Position numbers and translations under genes: made by a program. A DNA stretch of 7,301 nt from Syntrophomonas sp. UBA4911 (GTDB lineage: Bacteria > Bacillota > Syntrophomonadia > Syntrophomonadales > Syntrophomonadaceae). Below are positions 1 through 4,920 of this stretch, one piece after another. Positions within the stretch are counted from its first letter, which is position 1, and every line of letters starts with the position of its first letter. The DNA is taken from positions 1,579-8,879 of the forward strand of contig DHCD01000041.1 of NCBI GenBank assembly GCA_002398105.1. Direction: 5' to 3'. The notes under the pieces were generated by a model, which was given only the letters and a program-made list of their open reading frames with translations, was not told the origin of the DNA and searched no databases.

Positions 1-2
1 TA

Positions 3-35
3 CTCGCAATTAAGGGCGCAGATATTAAAGAATAA
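3..35 (+). CDS. possible C-terminal end of an upstream gene (partial)
   Basis: Reading from base 3 gives LAIKGADIKE and then TAA at 33-35. The residue pattern and the lysine/glutamate-rich end look like a natural protein terminus, and it stops just before the structured RNA region. Eleven codons are too few to name a family. The gene body lies outside the window, so this could equally be non-coding sequence that is open by chance. Confidence 0.25.
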   Translation, partial: LAIKGADIKE

Positions 36-42
36 CAAGTCT

Positions 43-252
43 GTTTGGATGCATAAATATGCAGGAGCCGTTAGACGGAACCTGGAGCATTACCCTGAGA
101 AGGCGAAGCGGCGGTAGGGGGCGAGCTCCACGGATGGAGCTCGAGTGACACTGAGCACGGACGCGAATTGGAACGTCCCCCTACAGACGCGAGACAAGCA
201 GTTGGTGTTGCCCAGGTGGAGTCTTGGCGACGGAATATTTATGCATCCAAAC
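43..252 (+). ncRNA. structured RNA resembling HEARO / IsrB-type omega RNA, without an endonuclease gene
   Basis: This stretch has no convincing reading frame but is packed with complementary segments. CAGG 62-65 pairs with CCTG 81-84 around an inner CCGT/ACGG stem (68-71 with 75-78). GTAGGGGG 114-121 pairs with CCCCCTAC 177-184. CGAGCTCCA/TGGAGCTCG at 122-143 forms a 9-bp stem with a CGGA loop. GGACG 159-163 pairs with CGTCC 174-178, which competes slightly with the GTAGGGGG stem. An exact 18-bp inverted repeat encloses the whole. The order of blocks (caggagccgtt..., ...ctgagaaggcgaagcgg..., gagtgacactgagc, ggacgcgaattgg, ggagtcttggcgacgg) matches my recollection of HEARO RNAs. These are the scaffold RNAs of IS200/605-like elements carrying IsrB/IscB nucleases. 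No HNH or RuvC gene follows; the next gene is a transcription regulator. It would be a stand-alone copy that could act in trans with a nuclease elsewhere, or a relic. The family name is from memory; the folding potential is directly visible. Exact ends are uncertain. Confidence 0.55.
43..252. repeat. exact 18-bp inverted repeat bounding the structured RNA
   Basis: GTTTGGATGCATAAATAT at 43-60 is the perfect reverse complement of 235-252. The arms are 174 bp apart and enclose the stem-rich segment. They may close the RNA as a long basal stem, mark the ends of a small mobile element, or be a host palindrome split by an insertion. Pairing stops on both sides (42/253 and 61/234 do not match), so the boundaries are sharp. 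Confidence 0.85.
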
Positions 253-464
253 TCCACGCCATAACTATCCTACTGTTTCATTCTTGGCTGTGGCCATGAA
301 GGGTTATTAACTAAATAGACGCTGATTTGAAAGTATAAGAGGTTTGTTGGGACGCATATTTATGTACCCGGACCGAGGTTTGGGCAACGGAAGCAAGCCC
401 GCGTTATAAGTAAATTGTATCTTATTTACATCTATGATAGATTGAATTCGAGGGGGTGGAGTGA
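253..464 (+). other. non-coding leader upstream of the sigma-54 activator
   Basis: I see no credible gene here. The segment holds a hairpin at 281-300 (TTCTTGGC/GCCATGAA, one mismatch, TGTG loop) without a following T-run. It also holds a degenerate copy of the upstream RNA's 3' end at 345-369, and an AT-rich stem GTAAAT 410-415 / ATTTAC 424-429. TATGAT at 433-438 could be a sigma-A -10 box, but no good -35 lies at the right distance, so the promoter of the activator is not assigned. Confidence 0.4.
345..369 (+). repeat. degenerate second copy of the structured RNA's 3' end
   Basis: The segment from TTGGGACG through CATATTTATGTACCC aligns with 224-248 (TTGGCGACGG through AATATTTATGCATCC). 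About 20 of 25 positions match, with two single-base gaps. It may be the remnant of another element of the same type or a partial duplication. The match is short and AT-rich at its core, so chance similarity is possible. Confidence 0.35.
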
Positions 465-2564
465 ATGAAGGTCAGGGATATTATGACACCCGATCCCATA
501 ACTTTGAATCCTGATCAGAAGATTGGCGAGGCGTTAAACATCTTTATTGAGAATCAATTCGATGGTGCTCCGGTAGTAGACGAGAACGGCAGATTGATCG
601 GCCTTTTCACCAAAAGTCATATTTATCGGGCGATTAATAACCACATGGGTTTGGATACCAGAATTGAAGCCTTGATGACCCGGGAAATCCTTACCGGCTT
701 TGCGGATGACGAGTTTGACGAGGTAGTAAATCCTTATGTGCCCCGTCTCCCGGTTGTTGATGAAAAGGGCTGTGTAGTAGGGATAGCCACCCGGGGCGAT
801 ATTGCTAAAGCTTTCTTTAATTCCTATCAGAATATTTCGCTGGAACTGGATACCATTATTAATTCCGCTCATAATGTGATCGTCTCCATTAATGAGGAAG
901 GCAAGATAAAGGTTTGGAATGCTATGGCAGAAAAATTGCTGGGCGGCAAAGCCGAAGAAGTGATCGGCAAAAAAATAAATGAAGTGCTGCCGACCAGCGA
1001 TCTTATGAATGTCATTGAAAACGGTATCGCCGAACCGTTAAAGAAAGTCCAGCTTAATGGGCGTTTATTTCTTTCCAACCGCTCGCCTATAAAGAAGAGC
1101 GGGGTAATCGTAGGCGCTGTAGCCGTTTTATTGGATGTTTCGGAGATAGAAACGGTATCCCGGGAATTAGAACATTTTAAAGAATTGAACCGGGAGCTGG
1201 ATGCAATAATTGATTCATCTTTTGATGGTTTATACATAGCGGACGGTAACGGACTCACATTGCGCTTAAACCAGGCTTATGAAAGAATTACCGGCTTAAA
1301 GGCGAGTGAGTTTTTAGGGAAGAATGTTCGGGATATAGAAAAAGAGGGAATCGTATCCGAGTCAGTGACGGCATTGGTGCTGGAAAGAAAAGAAGCGGTT
1401 ACCATTAACCAGCAGATGAGAACGGGGCGAACCACCTTATCCACCGGCAATCCCGTATTTGACGAATCAGGTAAAATAACCCGGGTAGTATGTAATGTCC
1501 GTGATATAACGGAATTAAATTTACTGAAAAAGAAATTGGAAGAAGTCGAAAATCTCAGCAAGCATTATGAGAATCAATTGCGGACATTACGCCTGCAGTA
1601 CTCCGGCTCCAAAAAAATAATAGGAAATTCCCAGATCATGAAAGATTTCCTGGATACGGTTTTCAGACTGTCCCGTTTCGATTCCACTATCTTAATCACG
1701 GGAGAATCAGGCACGGGCAAAGAACTTATTGCAGAAACCATCCATAATAACAGTATCAGAAAAGACGGATCGTATATTAAAGTTAACTGCGGCGCCATCC
1801 CTGAAAATTTACTGGAATCAGAACTTTTCGGCTATGAACAGGGAGCTTTTACCGGCGCCAAAGAGAAAGGCAAACCGGGGTTTTTTCAACTTGCCAATGG
1901 CGGCACCATATTCCTGGATGAAATCGGGGATTTGCCTTTTAATTTACAGGTCAAACTATTACGGGTCTTGCAGAACCGCGAGATTACCAGGGTAGGCGGA
2001 ACCAAGTCCATCCCGATTGATGTTCGCATTGTGACTGGAACTAATCGTAATCTGCTGGATATGGTAGAGAAAAAATTATTCCGGGAAGACCTTTATTATC
2101 GTTTAAACGTGGTCCCTATCCACGTCCCTCCTCTGCGGGAACGGAAAGATGACATTCCTCCTTTGGTAAATCACTTTGTAGAGATATTTAATCGTAAACA
2201 TAAATTAAATAAAAAATTTACCCAGGAGGTCATTGAATTATTTTTCCGTTACGATTGGCCGGGTAATGTCCGGGAATTAGAAAATCTTATTGAAAGAATA
2301 ATGGTTATATCCACTAAAGATATTCTTACTCCTGATGAATTACCCGCTTATTTCAGGGACGCGATTCTTGACCATAAATCCGAGATATTGGTTTCCGGAA
2401 TAATTCCCTTGCAAGATGCGGTGGCCGATGTGGAAAAACAGATTCTGCAGAAAGCCTATGCCCAATATAAAACAACGCGGGAAATGGGTAAACATCTTAA
2501 AGTTGATGCCTCAACCATCGTACGCAAAGCTGCTAAATACGGCATTTCTCCCCATAACAAATAA
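465..2564 (+). CDS. sigma-54-dependent transcriptional activator with CBS pair and two PAS domains
   Basis: This 699-residue enhancer-binding protein hydrolyses ATP to open sigma-54 RNA polymerase complexes. Domains in order are as follows. A CBS pair lies at about 1-120 (KVRDIMTPDPITLNPD, VVDENGRLIGLFTKSHI, then LPVVDEKGCVVGIATRGDI). PAS domains lie at about 125-230 and 243-352. A likely coiled linker (352-378, KKKLEEVENLSKHYENQL) leads to an AAA+ module at about 385-615. It has Walker A GESGTGKE (413-420), the sigma-54 contact loop GAFTGA (460-465), Walker B TIFLDE (481-486), the FREDLYYRLNV motif and WPGNVRELEN. A C-terminal helix-turn-helix (about 655-695, TTREMGKHLKVDASTIVRKAAKYGI) resembles the TyrR/Fis type. 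All AAA+ key residues are present. CBS pairs in other proteins bind adenine nucleotides or S-adenosylmethionine and PAS domains sense redox or small ligands, so an energy or redox input is likely but not shown. There is no receiver domain. AGGGGG at 451-456 sits 8 bp before the ATG. It lies upstream of the acyl-CoA operon and is the natural candidate to control it. Confidence 0.95.
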   Translation: MKVRDIMTPDPITLNPDQKIGEALNIFIENQFDGAPVVDENGRLIGLFTKSHIYRAINNHMGLDTRIEALMTREILTGFADDEFDEVVNPYVPRLPVVDEKGCVVGIATRGDIAKAFFNSYQNISLELDTIINSAHNVIVSINEEGKIKVWNAMAEKLLGGKAEEVIGKKINEVLPTSDLMNVIENGIAEPLKKVQLNGRLFLSNRSPIKKSGVIVGAVAVLLDVSEIETVSRELEHFKELNRELDAIIDSSFDGLYIADGNGLTLRLNQAYERITGLKASEFLGKNVRDIEKEGIVSESVTALVLERKEAVTINQQMRTGRTTLSTGNPVFDESGKITRVVCNVRDITELNLLKKKLEEVENLSKHYENQLRTLRLQYSGSKKIIGNSQIMKDFLDTVFRLSRFDSTILITGESGTGKELIAETIHNNSIRKDGSYIKVNCGAIPENLLESELFGYEQGAFTGAKEKGKPGFFQLANGGTIFLDEIGDLPFNLQVKLLRVLQNREITRVGGTKSIPIDVRIVTGTNRNLLDMVEKKLFREDLYYRLNVVPIHVPPLRERKDDIPPLVNHFVEIFNRKHKLNKKFTQEVIELFFRYDWPGNVRELENLIERIMVISTKDILTPDELPAYFRDAILDHKSEILVSGIIPLQDAVADVEKQILQKAYAQYKTTREMGKHLKVDASTIVRKAAKYGISPHNK

Positions 2565-2569
2565 CGGCG

Positions 2570-2610
2570 CTGTTTCCGTATTGCAGCAGAGCGTTGCAAT
2601 ACGGAAACAG
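2570..2610. terminator. 16-bp perfect hairpin directly after the activator gene
   Basis: CTGTTTCCGTATTGCA (2570-2585) is exactly complementary to 2595-2610 across a 9-base loop, starting six bases after the stop codon. The position fits transcription termination or 3'-end protection of the activator mRNA. No clear T-run follows on either strand, so it is not a textbook intrinsic terminator. Confidence 0.55.
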
Positions 2611-2769
2611 ATTCCCATTTCCATATCCGGTTCAAACTGATAGCACTTAGTTGTTACTGTTTGCTCGTCTTCCCGGATAAATTTCCCCGCCCGTTTTCAA
2701 ACCTATAAAGAAACCGGTTGTTGTAATAACGAAACAGTTGTGAATTTAAGGGCAATAGCTGCTTGGTCT

Positions 2770-2831
2770 CATACCCCTGGACTCATGCCTATATTGTAAT
2801 TTGCCGCTTTATTTTCATGAATCCAGGTATG
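2770..2831. repeat. imperfect inverted repeat overlapping the sigma-54 promoter
   Basis: CATACCCCTGGACTCATG at 2770-2787 is complementary to CATGAATCCAGGTATG at 2816-2831, with one mismatch and a two-base gap and 28 bases between the arms. An outer GCAAT (from about 2752) can pair with ATTGC (2835-2839). The right arm covers the -24 element of the promoter candidate. It could be a protein-binding site or a DNA/RNA stem. Confidence 0.5.
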
Positions 2832-2840
2832 GTAATTGCA
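2825..2840 (+). promoter_or_regulatory. sigma-54 (-24/-12) promoter candidate
   Basis: AGGTATGGTAATTGCA fits the sigma-54 consensus TGGCACG-N4-TTGCA. The key GG (2826-2827) and GC (2838-2839) have the required 12-base register, and TTGCA is complete. The -24 half departs from consensus at three positions (A for T, T for C, T for C). Transcription would start near 2851 and run into the Com-like gene and possibly the enzyme operon. A sigma-54 activator gene lies immediately upstream, which raises the likelihood. Confidence 0.6.
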
Positions 2841-2907
2841 TTAAAGTATTTTAGCTTTATTCTTTAACGGTATTAATATTTAGGGATGATGAGAGGAGTT
2901 GATGCTA

Positions 2908-3126
2908 TTGAGAGATTTTCGCTGCAGTAAATGCAATAAACTGCTGGCCCGGTATATCCGGTGTCAGGAATTAGAAATTAAATGCACTCGCTGCGGAACG
3001 CAAAATATTATCGCTAACCCGGATACCCTTCCGGGCTTTCAGCCCTTGAGCTATTGCCAGTACCTCATTCCAATTATTTTCCCATTCGAACATCAGCCCC
3101 GCTGCAATAAAGTAAAACCGGTTTAA
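2908..3126 (+). CDS. small Com-like zinc-ribbon protein
   Basis: With the TTG at 2908 the product is 72 residues and begins MRDFRCSKCNKLLARY. Two CxxC knuckles (CSKC and CTRC) 17 residues apart, with the flanking CNKLLA and LEIKC pattern, match the phage Mu Com family as I remember it. Mu Com is a zinc-binding regulator that contacts the mom mRNA and relieves a translation-blocking stem. Relatives occur in bacterial genomes. AGGAG at 2894-2898 is 9 bases from TTG 2908 but only 3 from ATG 2902, and the family usually has a Mu-style short start before the first knuckle, so I prefer TTG 2908. ATG 2902 or TTG 2899 are alternatives adding two or three residues. The C-terminal 18 residues (from about 3073) lie inside the tandem duplication. 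The gene sits between the sigma-54 promoter candidate and the thiolase operon. A regulatory role for the operon is inference. Confidence 0.72.
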   Translation: MRDFRCSKCNKLLARYIRCQELEIKCTRCGTQNIIANPDTLPGFQPLSYCQYLIPIIFPFEHQPRCNKVKPV

Positions 3127-3178
3127 GAAACAACCGAATATGCCAATTGACCTTCATTTGTTATAGAGAGCCATAGAG

Positions 3179-3211
3179 CCCCGTCAGATGATATATTCTG
3201 TGGGGTATTTT
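3179..3211 (+). terminator. terminator-like hairpin in leader unit A
   Basis: CCCCG (3179-3183) pairs with TGGGG (3201-3205, one G-T), then after one bulged T, CAGA pairs with TCTG (3197-3200) around an 8-base loop. TATTTT follows at 3206-3211. It lies 53 bases after the Com-like stop codon. It could end the short sigma-54 transcript or act as a regulated attenuator. Confidence 0.6.
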
Positions 3212-3279
3212 GCATTGGGTGGGGAAAAGCAGCTTTTGACCATAAGCCGCAAAGAAAGATTATCAGGGAGGTTTCTATC

Positions 3280-3372
3280 ATGTCAGATTTTGTACATAAA
3301 CCGGAAGGGAGAAGGGCTGATTATCTTCCATCCGAACCTCGGCCCCGCTGCAATAAAGCAAAACCGGTTTAA
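3280..3372 (+). pseudogene. 30-codon chimeric ORF: duplicated thiolase start fused to zinc-ribbon tail
   Basis: The ATG at 3280 has a good Shine-Dalgarno (GGGAGG, 3266-3271). The first 15 residues, MSDFVHKPEGRRADY, match the thiolase N-terminus MSDFVQKLEMKRADY. The remaining LPSEPRPRCNKAKPV matches the end of the Com-like protein (FEHQPRCNKVKPV) and stops at the equivalent TAA. It arose from the tandem duplication. It is most likely a by-product, but the intact start and frame make a translated leader peptide possible. Confidence 0.5.
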
Positions 3373-3423
3373 GAAACAACTGAATATGCCAATTAATCTC
3401 ATTTGTTATAGAGAGCCACAGAG

Positions 3424-3456
3424 CCCCGTCAGATGATATTCTGCCGGGGTATTTTT
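3424..3456 (+). terminator. intrinsic terminator or attenuator in leader unit B, 70 bp before the thiolase
   Basis: CCCCG (3424-3428) pairs with CGGGG (3445-3449). After a single T-C mismatch, CAGA pairs with TCTG (3440-3443) around a six-base loop. TATTTTT follows (3450-3456). This is a better terminator than the unit A copy, because both G-C blocks are fully paired. No convincing promoter lies between it and the thiolase start, so transcripts from upstream must read through it, or a weak promoter downstream serves the operon. GCCCCG also occurs upstream near 3342-3347 and could compete for the same CGGGG arm. Confidence 0.7.
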
Positions 3457-3462
3457 GCGTTA

Positions 3463-3472
3463 GGGGGGGGGG
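3463..3472 (+). repeat. run of ten G in the thiolase leader
   Basis: Ten consecutive G follow TTA just after the unit B terminator. The corresponding part of unit A reads GGGTGGGG, so the tract is specific to unit B. Such tracts change length easily during replication and are error-prone in sequencing. It is not inside a coding region. Confidence 0.9.
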
Positions 3473-3511
3473 AAGCAGCTATTTAAATATGAGCCGCAAA
3501 AGAAAATTATT

Positions 3512-3519
3512 AAGGAGGT
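3512..3519 (+). promoter_or_regulatory. ribosome binding site of the thiolase gene
   Basis: AAGGAGGT lies seven bases before ATG 3527 and is close to ideal. It fixes the start that gives the unusual N-terminal extension, rather than the internal ATGs at codons 10 and 34. Confidence 0.85.
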
Positions 3520-3526
3520 CGCTATC

Positions 3527-4882
3527 ATGTCAGATTTTGTACAGAAATTAGAAATGAAGAGGGCTGACTATCAAAAAACGGTACCGGTTACCGGATTTGG
3601 AGAGAGAAAAGCTGAGTTTAAAGGTATGGGAAAAGAAATAAAAAATCAGTTTAAAAACTTCCGGGAAGTTGTTTGTGTGGAAGCCTGCCGTACCCCCTAT
3701 GGAGTAATGGGGGGCAGGTTAAAAGAATATGACGCCGCCCAGTTAGGAGCATTGGCCATCAAGGAATGTCTCCGCCGCACCGCCGATAAAGTAAAACCCG
3801 AAGATGTGGATTATGTATATATGGGCCAGGTAGTACCCGCGGGGTGCGGTCAGATACCGGGCCGGCAGGCAACCATACTGGCCGGGCTGCCCGAATCGGT
3901 TCCTTCCATAACTATCAATAAAGTTTGCTCTTCAGGAATAAAAACATTAGATCTGGCGGTTCAATTGATTCAGTTGGGCCGGGCTGAGATTGTTATTGCC
4001 GGCGGGCAGGAAAGTATGAGTAATTGTCCCTATGCCCTGCCCAATATGAGATTTGGGCAGCGGATGGGCTTGCTTAACACTGATTGCGTAGACCTGATGG
4101 TATACGACGGCTTGTGGGATGCATTCTACAATCGTCATATGGCTATCCATGGTTCCGAAGTCTCCGATGAATTCGGATTTACCCGGGAAGATAACGATGA
4201 ATGGGCCTTCCAGTCCCAGATACGGGCAGTTAAAGCCATGGCGGAAAACAAATATGCCGATGAAATATTCCCGGTAGCGATAAAGAAGGGGAAAGAAGTT
4301 CTGGATCAGGATGAAGGTCCCAGGCCTCAGACTACTATGGAAGGACTGGCCAAACTCCCGCCGGTTTTCAATCATAAAAGTCCGGTCACCGGTCAGCCGG
4401 GCAGCATAACCGCCGGCAATGCTCCCGGGGTTAATGACGGTGGGGATGTCTGCATGTTTATGAGCCGGGAAAAAGCGGATGCGTTAGGGATGAAGCCTTT
4501 ATTCACCGTGGTGGATTATGCGGAAGTATCCCAGCCGACCAAAGATATTGCCACGGTCCCGGGACTGGCCATTAAGAAGGTTCTTGAACAAAACAGCATG
4601 ACTTACCAGGATGTGGATATTATTGAAATCAATGAAGCCTTTGCCGCCGTGGCGCTGGTCAGTGCCCGTGCTGTTTTGGGAATGACCAAGGAAGAAATGT
4701 TGGCAAAGGTCAACGTGAATGGCAGCGCTATCGCTTTTGGCCATCCTATCGGAGCTACCGGAGCACGTATCGCCATGACCACAGCTTATGAGTTAAGGCG
4801 CCGCGGAGGCGGATACGGCGTATGCGGGATATGCTCGGGTCATGCTCAGGGCGACGCTATGCTGATAAAAGTGGAACCCTAG
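3527..4882 (+). CDS. thlA: acetyl-CoA acetyltransferase (thiolase) with N-terminal extension
   Basis: This 451-residue thiolase cleaves acetoacetyl-CoA with CoA to two acetyl-CoA, or condenses them in reverse, in the cytoplasm. The nucleophilic Cys134 lies in NKVCSSGIKTL, the NEAFA motif at 369-373, the catalytic His406 in GHPIGATG, and the second catalytic Cys436 in GICSGHAQGDA. SITAGNAPGVNDGG (293-306) is the usual thiolase block. The C-terminal motif is CSGHAQG rather than the commoner CxGGGxG. Typical family members have about 390 residues and start near the equivalent of residue 46 (REVVCVEACRTPYG). Here 45 extra, highly charged residues precede it, and the first 15 come from the duplicated leader unit. 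The strong ribosome site at 3512-3519 supports the long form. It is the first gene of the acyl-CoA operon, 38 bp before the dehydrogenase. Broader 3-ketoacyl-CoA substrate use cannot be excluded from sequence alone. Confidence 0.93.
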   Translation: MSDFVQKLEMKRADYQKTVPVTGFGERKAEFKGMGKEIKNQFKNFREVVCVEACRTPYGVMGGRLKEYDAAQLGALAIKECLRRTADKVKPEDVDYVYMGQVVPAGCGQIPGRQATILAGLPESVPSITINKVCSSGIKTLDLAVQLIQLGRAEIVIAGGQESMSNCPYALPNMRFGQRMGLLNTDCVDLMVYDGLWDAFYNRHMAIHGSEVSDEFGFTREDNDEWAFQSQIRAVKAMAENKYADEIFPVAIKKGKEVLDQDEGPRPQTTMEGLAKLPPVFNHKSPVTGQPGSITAGNAPGVNDGGDVCMFMSREKADALGMKPLFTVVDYAEVSQPTKDIATVPGLAIKKVLEQNSMTYQDVDIIEINEAFAAVALVSARAVLGMTKEEMLAKVNVNGSAIAFGHPIGATGARIAMTTAYELRRRGGGYGVCGICSGHAQGDAMLIKVEP

Positions 4883-4920
4883 CTGCTATTGCTGATGAAA
4901 GGAAAAGGAGGCTGACATCC

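Larger units (their letters stand above)
3073..3566 (+). repeat. tandem duplication of a 247-bp leader unit
   Basis: Unit A is 3073-3319 and unit B is 3320-3566, both starting at ATTAT. About four bases in five agree by eye, with small indels. Conserved landmarks in the same order are CCCCGCTGCAATAAAG, the palindrome AAACCGGTTT (3115-3124 and 3361-3370), GAATATGCCAATT, TTGTTATAGAGAGCCA, a terminator-like hairpin, AAGCAGCT, a Shine-Dalgarno, and ATGTCAGATTTTGTACA (3280 and 3527). The unit joins the tail of the Com-like gene to the start of the thiolase. The ATTAT/ACTAT found at the end of each unit suggests duplication through short homology. Confidence 0.9.

Noticed and set aside
66..84. GAGCCGTTAGACGG as group II intron domain V
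   Set aside because: The bulge, the second strand and the rest of a domain V are missing, and no intron-encoded protein is nearby.
1..117. Open frame from base 1 to TAG at 115
   Set aside because: It runs through the structured RNA region, has no family resemblance and no start with a ribosome site. Another frame offers a more natural stop at 33-35.
534..2000. Long minus-strand frames opposite the activator
   Set aside because: They are antisense to a gene with clear CBS, PAS and AAA+ motifs, and show no recognisable domains.
2416..2640. 74-codon frame spanning the end of the activator
   Set aside because: It overlaps the helix-turn-helix coding sequence and the 3' hairpin in another frame, with no ribosome site.
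3236..3263. TTGACC with GATTAT at 16 bp as a sigma-A promoter in leader unit A
   Set aside because: The -10 box matches only 4 of 6 bases and a start would fall on the ribosome site. Unit B, which precedes the real gene, has lost the TTGACC.
3188..3436. 82-codon frame across the duplicated leader
   Set aside because: It lies across the terminator, ribosome site and chimeric ORF in another frame. No ribosome site or domain supports it.
3441..3458. GG...GC in the unit B terminator as a sigma-54 promoter
   Set aside because: GG and GC are 11 rather than 12 bases apart, and unit A differs again. The bases are explained by the hairpin and T-run.
4822..4920. Upstream ATG giving a 316-residue hydroxybutyryl-CoA dehydrogenase
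   Set aside because: The extra residues overlap the end of the thiolase gene in another frame. The ribosome site and the family N-terminus both point to 4921.
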